A program made the position numbers and the translations under genes. DNA of 8,130 bases, taken from NCBI GenBank assembly GCA_026785785.1, contig JAJAZI010000135.1:1-8130 (forward strand). Direction: 5' to 3'. Below are positions 1 through 5,927 of the stretch, one piece after another. Position 1 is the first letter of the stretch; each line of letters opens with the position of its first letter. This DNA comes from Microbacteriaceae bacterium (GTDB taxonomy: Bacteria > Actinomycetota > Actinomycetes > Actinomycetales > Microbacteriaceae). The notes beneath the pieces are model-generated. The model did not search any database. It saw only the letters and a list, made by a program, of their open reading frames with translations, and was not told the origin of the DNA.

Positions 1-36
1 AGACAGAGTACCGGGCTGGCTGCCACACAAGGAGAC

Positions 37-71
37 GGAGTGAGCGCCGGAGAGTCTCCGACGCTCACTCC
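37..71 (-). terminator. Long GC-rich hairpin after SBP-B, probable transcript end
   Basis: Ten perfect pairs (37-46 with 62-71), then position 47 against 61, then five more pairs (48-52 with 56-60) around a 3-nt loop. In minus-strand RNA the 47/61 pair is a U-G wobble, giving a continuous 16-bp stem, whereas plus-strand RNA would have a C-A mismatch there; this favours function in the SBP-B transcript. It lies 35 nt after the SBP-B stop. The following minus-strand bases (GTCTCCTTGTGTGG) contain no real U-tract, so it may be a U-less actinobacterial-type terminator or a 3'-end stabiliser rather than a classical intrinsic terminator. Confidence 0.6.
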
Positions 72-77
72 CATTTC

Positions 78-98
78 AGGGCTCTCTTGCGAAGCCCT
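78..98 (-). other. Short hairpin between the SBP-B stop and the main terminator hairpin
   Basis: AGGGCT at 78-83 pairs with AGCCCT at 93-98, a 6-bp stem with a 9-nt loop. It starts 8 nt after the SBP-B stop codon and sits just upstream of the 16-bp hairpin in the transcript. Together they look like a tandem 3'-end structure; alone this stem is weak. Confidence 0.4.
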
Positions 99-106
99 TC
101 ACCGGA

Positions 107-1936
107 CTACTTCGCCGGGGTCCACTCCCAGAAGTTCCAGAAGTAAGACGGGCTGAGGAAGCCGGGTACGACCCCATCAATCTTGGAGCTCCACGAAACA
201 ATTCCGGGGAACTGGAAGATCGGCACCGACCACGCCTGTGCACCGATGATCTCTTCCGCCTTCACGAGGATCTCCTGCTGCTTGCCCTCGTCGGTCTCGC
301 GACCCAACTTGTCAAACAGGTCGTCGAGCTCGGCATTGGACCAGCCGTAGTAGTTGTTCAGTCCGGTCGTCTGGTAGTTCGCACCCGACTCGCCGATCGC
401 CGTGCTGGTGGAGTTCCAGCCGAACAGCGCCGCGTCGTATCCAGCCTTGTTGGTCTCGAGGTCGCCGCCCCAGGTCTCGGAGGATGCGTTGATGACATTG
501 ATGCCCGCTTCCTTCGCCGACTCGGCAATCAGCGTGTACTCGGATCCGCGACGGGGGTTGGTCGAGGAGAACAGCATCCGCACGTCGACCGAGGTGACAC
601 CGGCCTCCGCGAGCAGCGCCTTGGCACCCTCGATGTCGGGGTCGACAAGGTCGAGTGTTCCATTGACCTCGGCTGCTGCTTCGGCACCGGGGGTACCCGG
701 GAGGAAGATCTGCGAGTTACGCAGTTCGGCATCGGGCTGGAGCGGCTTGATCAGCGTCTCAAGGATCTTGCCTCGCGGAATCGTCTTGAGGAACGCCTGC
801 CGGATGGCCAGCGCCTTGTCTTCGTCGCCGCCGTAGGTGGCCGGGTCGAACGCGCCTCCGTTGGTGACCTGGAGGTCGATGTGCTCGTAGGTTCCCTCGG
901 GAGCACCGGCGAACTCGACACCGGCAATGCCGGCTTCGAGCTGGTCGGCGATGTCCGCGGTCGGCTGTCCGGCCACGATCGAGACCTCACCGTTCGCCAG
1001 CGCAGTGAGCTGCGCCTGGGCATCCGGGATAGCGCGAACCGTGATGCTCTCGTACTTCGGCGACGGGCCCCAGGTGTATTCGGGGTTCGCCGTGAGGGTC
1101 ACGAACTTGTCAGCAGAGTTGATCTCCGTGATGGTGTACGCGCCCGTTCCGTAGAGCTTTTGCGGCTCCGTCGGGGTGTCGGTGAACTTGTAGTCCTGGT
1201 TGTAGGACTCGGATACCGGCGCGAGGAAGTCGAAGTCCTTGTCCTGGATGGCCTTGGTGATGTCCTCCTTGGCCTTCTTGGCACCGTCTTCGCCGTCGTA
1301 CTTTCCGGGATAGGCCAGCTGCACGGTTCCGTGCGCAGAGACGGGCGAGACGGCGAAGCCGAGCTGCCAGTCGACGTAGAAGTCCGAGTAGACGAGGGTG
1401 ATGCTGCGGCCGTCATCACCGATCTCGGGGGTCTCCTCCACGAGGTCGAGCCCGAAACCCTCAACCGTTCCAGTGTTCCAGAAGGTGCCCTCCTGGCCTG
1501 TGAGCTCGAGGGTCTCTTCATCCGCGACGCCCTCACCATTCTGCACGTGCGTGGTAAACGCGGCCCAATAAAGCAGCAGGTCGGCCGCGTCGACCGGGGT
1601 GCCGTCAGACCACTTGACGTCCTCGTTGACGGTGTACTTGACCGTCAGCGGGTCGTCGCTCGTTTTCTCGATCGAGCCGAACGCGGTCTGCGGGATAAGC
1701 TCAGAGTTGTTGTCGTAGTACTGGAAGCCGTCCTTCGCCATGTAGTTGACGACCGCGTTCGACGACGCATTGGTGTCGGCGAGGCCGTCGTTAAAGGCGT
1801 AATAGGAGTCATTCCAAGCCACGGTAATGCTCGTGCCTTCGATGACCTCTGATGCACGGGGTGGGGTGCAACCGGTGAGCGCGAGCGCTCCCACGGCAAG
1901 TACCGCCACGCCGCCCATTAGGCGCGATATCTTCAA
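107..1936 (-). CDS. ABC transporter substrate-binding lipoprotein, family 5 (SBP-B)
   Basis: Extracytoplasmic solute-binding protein of the SBP_bac_5 (peptide/nickel) family, 609 aa, tethered to the outer face of the membrane and expected to hand ligand to the DppBC-type permeases upstream. Residues 1-23 form a lipoprotein signal: charged n-region (K2, R5), hydrophobic core, then lipobox LTGC with Cys23 as the lipidation site. The family signature KWSDGTPVDAADLLLYW lies at 108-124, and YGTGAYTI near 262-269 matches the (N/T)GxY region. Start: TTG at 1936, because GGAGG lies 4 nt upstream and the signal peptide then has normal length; in-frame ATG codons at 1969 and 1918 fit worse. At the site where OppA has W-x-A-D-Y it reads FGWNST (505-510), so the Asp that binds a peptide amino terminus is missing. 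The ligand is unknown: it may be a peptide bound differently, or another compound. It is the last gene of the locus, 241 nt after the ATPase gene, possibly with its own promoter. Family certain, substrate not. Confidence 0.93.
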   Translation of the reverse strand: MKISRLMGGVAVLAVGALALTGCTPPRASEVIEGTSITVAWNDSYYAFNDGLADTNASSNAVVNYMAKDGFQYYDNNSELIPQTAFGSIEKTSDDPLTVKYTVNEDVKWSDGTPVDAADLLLYWAAFTTHVQNGEGVADEETLELTGQEGTFWNTGTVEGFGLDLVEETPEIGDDGRSITLVYSDFYVDWQLGFAVSPVSAHGTVQLAYPGKYDGEDGAKKAKEDITKAIQDKDFDFLAPVSESYNQDYKFTDTPTEPQKLYGTGAYTITEINSADKFVTLTANPEYTWGPSPKYESITVRAIPDAQAQLTALANGEVSIVAGQPTADIADQLEAGIAGVEFAGAPEGTYEHIDLQVTNGGAFDPATYGGDEDKALAIRQAFLKTIPRGKILETLIKPLQPDAELRNSQIFLPGTPGAEAAAEVNGTLDLVDPDIEGAKALLAEAGVTSVDVRMLFSSTNPRRGSEYTLIAESAKEAGINVINASSETWGGDLETNKAGYDAALFGWNSTSTAIGESGANYQTTGLNNYYGWSNAELDDLFDKLGRETDEGKQQEILVKAEEIIGAQAWSVPIFQFPGIVSWSSKIDGVVPGFLSPSYFWNFWEWTPAK

Positions 1937-1959
1937 TTTTCCTCCTGTGCAGTGTGAGC
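1933..1959 (-). promoter_or_regulatory. SBP-B ribosome-binding site and shared SBP leader block
   Basis: In transcript sense: GCTCAC, 2 nt, TGCAC, 1 nt, then GGAGGAAAATTGA, which runs into the start codon. GGAGG occupies 1941-1945 and lies 4 nt before the TTG at 1936, which decides the start. The same block occurs at the other SBP gene (7535-7562). Confidence 0.8.
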
Positions 1960-2005
1960 CGACGATCACGCAGATGACTGTGCTAGCGGCGTCTCGATTA
2001 CGTCG

Positions 2006-2011
2006 ACCCTA
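2006..2011 (-). promoter_or_regulatory. Candidate -10 element (TAGGGT) upstream of SBP-B
   Basis: Minus-strand TAGGGT, a TANNNT -10 form common in high-GC actinobacteria, about 70 nt upstream of the SBP-B start. No convincing -35 is visible at 16-18 nt. The identical hexamer occurs upstream of SBP-A at 7636-7641, which adds some support. If used, SBP-B can be expressed separately from the permease genes. Confidence 0.35.
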
Positions 2012-2113
2012 AGCACGGTGGAGCGCGCGTCCTACTGCCACGCGAAAACGTTACACAGTGGTGACGATGTCGCAGGAATTTTGCGCAGCCCAGAGAAAAT
2101 ACGCGCCGAATTG

Positions 2114-2134
2114 CCCGATTATGACGGAATCGGG
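2114..2134 (-). other. 7-bp hairpin after the ATPase gene, possible weak terminator
   Basis: CCCGATT at 2114-2120 and AATCGGG at 2128-2134 form a perfect 7-bp stem with a 7-nt loop, 43 nt after the ATPase stop in the 241-nt gap before SBP-B. The following transcript reads CAATTCGGCGCG, so there is no strong U-tract. It could partially terminate, or act as a processing or stability boundary between the ATPase and SBP-B coding regions. Confidence 0.3.
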
Positions 2135-2177
2135 TGCAGGTTCCCGACCTCGGCGATGATATATTGCGTGCTCGCGA

Positions 2178-3893
2178 TCAGACGCCGAGTTGAATCCCGG
2201 TTCCGGGGATCGCGGCCAGCAGTTCCTTTGTATATTCCTCACGCGGACTGTCGAAGACCTCGTCCGTCGACGAGGCCTCCACGATTCGCCCCTGACGCAT
2301 CACCGACACATGGTCCGCGACGAGCCTGACGACGGCGAGGTCGTGGGTGATGAAGAGGTAGGTCAGATCGAGCTCCGACTGCAGCTCGGTGAGCAGAGCG
2401 AGAATCTGGGCCTGCACGAGCACGTCGAGCGCCGAGACTGCCTCGTCCAGAATCAGGATCTCGGGTTTGAGAGCGAGCGCCCGCGCGATCGCGATGCGCT
2501 GGCGCTGTCCGCCGGACAGCTCGTTCGGGTACCGGTCGATGAGCGTCGTCGGCAGGGCCACCTGGTCGAGCAGTTCCAGCACTCTCGCGTGCCGTTCCTT
2601 CTTGCTGCCGACACGGTGGGTGACGAGGGGCTCCGCGATCGTCGACCCGATGTTGTAGAGCGGGTCGAGCGAGCCGAACGGATCCTGAAACACCGGCTGC
2701 ATCTGGCGTCGGAGAGCCAGAAGCTCGCGCCCACTCACCTTGTTGATGTCCTTCCCGCCCACCGTGACAGAACCGGATGTCGCAGACTCCAGCTTGAGAA
2801 TGAGCTTTGCGACCGTGGACTTGCCCGAGCCGGACTCCCCCACGAGGGCCATCGTCGTGCCCTTGGGGATCGAGAAGGACACGTCGTCGACGGCGGTGAA
2901 CGGCTGCGAGCGCAGCTTGCCGGTGTTGATCTGGAACACCTTGGTGAGCTTCTCGACCGTGATCACGGGGGCGGCGGTGACGCGCGACGCCGCAGCATCC
3001 GGCACCACCTGATCGAGCGCGGCACGCTCTCGATGACTGCCCTGAATACGGCGAGAGGCGAGGCTCGGTGCTGCCGCGACGAGCCGCTTCGTGTACGGGT
3101 GTTGCGGGTTCTGAAGGATCTCCAGCGACGGGCCGGACTCCACGATCTTGCCCTTGTACATCACGACGAGCTTCTCGGCCCGCTCAGCGGCGAGGCCGAG
3201 GTCGTGGGTGATGAAGAGCACTGCCGTGCCGCTGTCGCCGGTGAGTGTCGCGAGGTGGTCGAGGATGACCCTCTGCACCGTCACATCGAGCGCCGAGGTC
3301 GGCTCGTCGGCAATCAGGAGCTTCGGGCGCGAGGAGAGCCCGATACCAATGAGAACCCTCTGCTTCATTCCGCCCGAGAACTGGTGCGGATACTGCTTCA
3401 GCCGGATCTCGGCATCCGCGAGCCCGGCCTCCTTCAGCACCGTGATCGCCTTGGCCTTGACATCCTTCCCGCGCTTCGCCCGCCCGTTCGCAACGAGTGT
3501 CTCCTCGACCTGGAAGCCGATATTCCAGACCGGGTTGAGGTTCGACATCGGGTCCTGGGGCACGAAGCCGATCAGGTTGCCTCGGATCTTGTCGAATGCC
3601 TTGCCGGAGGTGGCGGCGAGGTCCTGTCCGTCGAAGAGGATCCGGCCGCTCGTCACCTTGCCGGTGCCGGGCAGCAGGTCAATGATCGCGTGGGCGGCCG
3701 TCGACTTGCCCGACCCCGACTCGCCCACGATCGCGACGGTCTCCCCCGGCATGATCGTCAGGCTGACGCCGTTGAGCGCCGGGACGATGCCGTTCTGGGT
3801 GACAAAGCCGACGTGCAGGTCGCGGATGTCCAGCAATGGAGTGCCCTTGTCCCGGCCTGTTCCCGGAGTGGTCGCTACGGTCGTGGCGGTCAT
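2178..3893 (-). CDS. Dipeptide/oligopeptide ABC transporter ATP-binding protein, DppD-DppF fusion
   Basis: Cytoplasmic ATPase of 571 aa that drives import through the DppB/DppC-type permeases; one chain carries both nucleotide-binding domains that are separate DppD and DppF proteins in E. coli. NBD1 (about 20-280): Walker A GESGSGKST 57-65, Q-loop PQDP 112-115, signature SGGMKQR 173-179, Walker B LLIADEP with E197, H-loop H230, then the DppD-type tail PQHPYTKRL (263-271). A linker of roughly 30 residues (281-310) follows. NBD2 (about 311-565): Walker A GESGSGKST 352-360, FQDP 402-405, signature LSGGQRQR 459-466, Walker B ILILDEA with E484, H-loop H517, and a degenerate tail PREEYTKELL (550-559). 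All catalytic motifs are intact in both halves, so both sites should hydrolyse ATP. I find no cysteine in the chain, so a tail-bound Fe-S cluster of the kind reported in some Dpp/Opp ATPases is not possible. The ATG overlaps the permease stop as ATGA, implying translational coupling. Confidence 0.96.
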   Translation of the reverse strand: MTATTVATTPGTGRDKGTPLLDIRDLHVGFVTQNGIVPALNGVSLTIMPGETVAIVGESGSGKSTAAHAIIDLLPGTGKVTSGRILFDGQDLAATSGKAFDKIRGNLIGFVPQDPMSNLNPVWNIGFQVEETLVANGRAKRGKDVKAKAITVLKEAGLADAEIRLKQYPHQFSGGMKQRVLIGIGLSSRPKLLIADEPTSALDVTVQRVILDHLATLTGDSGTAVLFITHDLGLAAERAEKLVVMYKGKIVESGPSLEILQNPQHPYTKRLVAAAPSLASRRIQGSHRERAALDQVVPDAAASRVTAAPVITVEKLTKVFQINTGKLRSQPFTAVDDVSFSIPKGTTMALVGESGSGKSTVAKLILKLESATSGSVTVGGKDINKVSGRELLALRRQMQPVFQDPFGSLDPLYNIGSTIAEPLVTHRVGSKKERHARVLELLDQVALPTTLIDRYPNELSGGQRQRIAIARALALKPEILILDEAVSALDVLVQAQILALLTELQSELDLTYLFITHDLAVVRLVADHVSVMRQGRIVEASSTDEVFDSPREEYTKELLAAIPGTGIQLGV

Positions 3894-4843
3894 CGGCGTG
3901 CCCGTGCCTTCGGGTCGAGGGCGTCGCGGAGGACTTCGCCCATGAGAATGAATGAGAGCACCGCCACGGACAGGGCGATCGAGGGGTAGATGAGCGTCAT
4001 CGGGTTGTTCCGCAGGTCTCCCTGGGCCTGAGAGATGTCCTTGCCCCAGGACATGACATCCGGCGGCAGCCCGATACCGAGGAAGGACAGGGTCGCCTCG
4101 GCGACGATCGCGCCGGCGAGGCCGATGGTGGTGATGACGATCACCGGGGCGATCGAGTTGGGGAGCACGTGCCGCAGCAGGATGCGGAAGTGGGACACAC
4201 CGAGCGCGGCCGCCGACATCACGAAGTCGGAGTTCTTCACCGACAGGATCTGGCCGCGCAGAACTCGAGCGGTGCTGGGCCAGGCGAAGATACCGATGGC
4301 AAGGGAGAGGACGAGGATGCTGCGCGCCTCGCGAGCCACAACCGACATGATGACGATGGCGGCGAGGATGTACGGGATGGCGAAGAAGATGTCGCCGATG
4401 CGGGAGAGCACCGCGTCAATCCAGCGGCCGTAGTAGCCCGACAGCGCACCGATGATGATGCCGATGACCGTGACGAGAAGTGTGACGATGATGCCAACCG
4501 ACAGCGAGGTGCGCGTTCCGAAGATGATCCTGGCGTACACGTCGCAGCCCTGCTTGGTGTAGCCGAGCGGGTGCCCCGCACTCGGCCCCTGGTTGCTGAA
4601 CGAGAGCGCGCAGGCGCGCGGATCGAGCTGGGTGAACAGCGTCGGGAACAGCGCGACGACGATCACGAGCAGCACGATGACGCCGGACACGTAGAACAGC
4701 GGGCGGCGGCGCATGTCGCGCCACGCGTCGAGGTAGAGGTTGCTGGGCTTCGCGGCGACCTGCACCTTGTCGACGGCGACGAGAGGAGTCTCGTCGAGTG
4801 GTGCAACGAAGTGGGTCGGCGACAGCGGGGCGTTACTTGGCAT
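3890..4843 (-). CDS. Peptide-type ABC transporter permease, DppC/OppC family
   Basis: Second inner-membrane permease of the importer, 317 aa, pairing with the DppB-type protein. A soluble N-terminus (1-48) precedes TM1 (about 52-70) with the OppC_N-type segment LDAWRDMRRRPLF (38-50). The loop after TM1 leads into DVYARIIFGTRTSL (101-114), typical of DppC. Further helices lie near 115-135, 150-170, 176-192, 232-250 and 285-303. The cytoplasmic EAA loop, which contacts the ATPase, is DFVMSAAALGVSH...HVLPNSIAPV (206-234). Start: ATG at 4843, supported by AAGGA with a 6-nt spacer; an in-frame ATG at 4870 would add 9 residues but has no Shine-Dalgarno. The chosen start overlaps the upstream permease gene by 11 nt, and the stop overlaps the ATPase start by 4 nt, so this is a tightly coupled cistron. 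Its only two cysteines, C78 and C100, fall in the predicted extracytoplasmic loop. Family assignment is firm; the transported ligand is not shown. Confidence 0.95.
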   Translation of the reverse strand: MPSNAPLSPTHFVAPLDETPLVAVDKVQVAAKPSNLYLDAWRDMRRRPLFYVSGVIVLLVIVVALFPTLFTQLDPRACALSFSNQGPSAGHPLGYTKQGCDVYARIIFGTRTSLSVGIIVTLLVTVIGIIIGALSGYYGRWIDAVLSRIGDIFFAIPYILAAIVIMSVVAREARSILVLSLAIGIFAWPSTARVLRGQILSVKNSDFVMSAAALGVSHFRILLRHVLPNSIAPVIVITTIGLAGAIVAEATLSFLGIGLPPDVMSWGKDISQAQGDLRNNPMTLIYPSIALSVAVLSFILMGEVLRDALDPKARARR

Positions 4844-5762
4844 AGCGAATCCTTGGGTCGAGGAATCCATAGAGAACGTCGACGAGCAGGTTGGCGACGA
4901 GGTAGATGATGACCATGACGGTCACGAACGAGACGACGGTGGGCCCCTCGCTGCGGATGATCGCCTGGTAGAGGGTGCGGCCGACACCGGGCACGTTGAA
5001 GATGCCCTCCGTGACGGTCGCGCCGACCATGAGCAGGCCGAAGTCGGTTCCGATGTAGGTCACGACGGGGATCATCGAGTTGCGGAGGATGTGAACCCGG
5101 ATGACCCTGGGGCGCGAGAGACCCTTCGCGGTTGCGGTGCGCACGAAGTCCTCGTTGAGGTTCTCGATGACGGAGGTGCGGGTCAATCGCACGATGTAGG
5201 CGAAGCTCACGCTCGCGAGAACGACGGCCGGGAGGATCAGATCTTCCCAGGGGGCGCCGGCACCCACGGTGGTGCGGGCAATGCCGAGTTTCACGCCAAA
5301 TATGTACTGGGCGACGAAGGCCGTGACGAAGATCGGCACCGAAATGAAGATGAGGCTGACGACGAGCGCCGAGGAGTCGAACAGCTTTCCCTTGCGGAGC
5401 CCGCTGAAGAGCCCGATCAGAATGCCCAGGACCGCTTCCATGGTCACGGCGAGCAACGCGAGTCGCAACGTGACGGGGAACGTCTGAGCCAGGATGTCCG
5501 ACACCGGCTGGCCGGAAAAGGAGGTGCCGAAGTCGCCCACGAAGAGACCGCCGACGAAGATCAGGTACTGCACGATGAACGGCTTGTCGAGGTTGTACTC
5601 GGCACGGAGGGCAGCGGCGACGGCCGGGTTGAGCCCGCGGTCACCGCCCAGCGCGATGATCGGGTCGCCTGGAAGGGCGAAGACCATGAAGTAGATGAGC
5701 AGGGTGGCCCCGAAGAAGACCGGGATTACCTGCAGGATGCGTCGGACGATGTACCAGACCAC
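4833..5762 (-). CDS. Peptide-type ABC transporter permease, DppB/OppB family
   Basis: Inner-membrane permease of 309 aa forming half of the translocation pore. It starts with the hallmark N-terminus MVWYIVRRILQVIPVF and TM1 to about residue 30, followed by LPGDP (30-34), conserved in DppB/OppB. An extracytoplasmic stretch (35-95) includes LDKPFIVQY (58-66) and the GDFGTSF segment (76-82). Further helices lie near 98-120, 131-154, 174-192, 232-250 and 278-298. The cytoplasmic EAA loop that docks on the ATPase is DFVRTATAKGL...HILRNSMIPVV (205-234), followed by TEGIFNVPGVGR (251-262), another family signature. Start: GTG at 5762 with GGAGG 8 nt upstream. It is the first gene of the overlapping permease-permease-ATPase block and lies 165 nt downstream of SBP-A, with a stable hairpin between them that may lower its expression relative to the binding protein. 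Length is normal for the family. Confidence 0.96.
   Translation of the reverse strand: MVWYIVRRILQVIPVFFGATLLIYFMVFALPGDPIIALGGDRGLNPAVAAALRAEYNLDKPFIVQYLIFVGGLFVGDFGTSFSGQPVSDILAQTFPVTLRLALLAVTMEAVLGILIGLFSGLRKGKLFDSSALVVSLIFISVPIFVTAFVAQYIFGVKLGIARTTVGAGAPWEDLILPAVVLASVSFAYIVRLTRTSVIENLNEDFVRTATAKGLSRPRVIRVHILRNSMIPVVTYIGTDFGLLMVGATVTEGIFNVPGVGRTLYQAIIRSEGPTVVSFVTVMVIIYLVANLLVDVLYGFLDPRIRYAK
4850..4854 (-). promoter_or_regulatory. Ribosome-binding site of the DppC-type permease (AAGGA)
   Basis: AAGGA in transcript sense, 6 nt before the ATG at 4843 and located inside the end of the DppB-type gene. It decides for the 4843 start over the ATG at 4870, which has no Shine-Dalgarno. Confidence 0.65.
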
Positions 5763-5770
5763 GGGTCTAG

Positions 5771-5775
5771 CCTCC
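5771..5775 (-). promoter_or_regulatory. Ribosome-binding site of the DppB-type permease (GGAGG)
   Basis: GGAGG in transcript sense with an 8-nt spacer to the GTG start at 5762. It is a strong, well-spaced site that fixes the non-ATG start and provides independent initiation after the structured intergenic region. Confidence 0.8.
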
Positions 5776-5830
5776 GACTTCTACGAGCGTGAACATGACT
5801 GAGATGCGACCTCACTGTTGCGGGAGAAGC

Positions 5831-5891
5831 GTTGGGTGGTTACGAGCGCACACATGCGTGGGGTGGTAGCGATGTGCGCTACCACCCCACG
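5831..5891 (-). promoter_or_regulatory. Perfect 15-bp hairpin with a competing alternative stem between SBP-A and the permease genes
   Basis: Positions 5857-5871 and 5877-5891 are perfect inverted repeats (15 bp, 5-nt loop CACAT in transcript sense), starting 37 nt after the SBP-A stop. In the transcript no U-tract follows. Further along, TGTGCGCT (5873-5880 complemented by 5845-5852) and ACCACCCAAC (5831-5840) can instead pair with the first arm: 8 bp plus 9 of 10 bp separated by a 4-nt bulge. The segment therefore has two mutually exclusive folds. A stable 3' structure after the binding-protein gene is a known way to raise SBP mRNA over permease mRNA; a switching role is inference. Confidence 0.65.
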
Positions 5892-5927
5892 ACATGGAAT
5901 CAGCCCCCTCCGGGAGCGGATCGGGTG

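Noticed and set aside
881..1852. 323-codon plus-strand frame, and other frames within 402-1899
   Set aside because: All are antisense or out of frame to SBP-B, with no recognisable domain.
1937..1969. Upstream ATG start for SBP-B at 1969
   Set aside because: It would add 11 residues that translate the Shine-Dalgarno itself. TTG at 1936 matches the paralogous start.
2018..2329. Small plus-strand (2018-2329) and minus-strand (2051-2242) frames in the ATPase/SBP-B gap
   Set aside because: No convincing Shine-Dalgarno or recognisable motif was seen, and both extend into the ATPase coding region. Not supported as genes.
2190..3989. 599-codon open frame on the plus strand
   Set aside because: It lies antisense to the fused ATPase, whose motifs are all intact. 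The translation is rich in R, D, H, G and V without domains, as expected for a shadow frame in high-GC DNA.
4740..5792. 350-codon plus-strand frame over the DppB-type gene
   Set aside because: Acidic, repetitive translation (D, E, H, G) antisense to a well-supported permease; shadow.
5857..5891. Classical intrinsic terminator after SBP-A
   Set aside because: The stem is perfect but no U-tract follows on either strand, and the permease genes needed by SBP-A lie downstream. Recorded as a regulatory hairpin instead.
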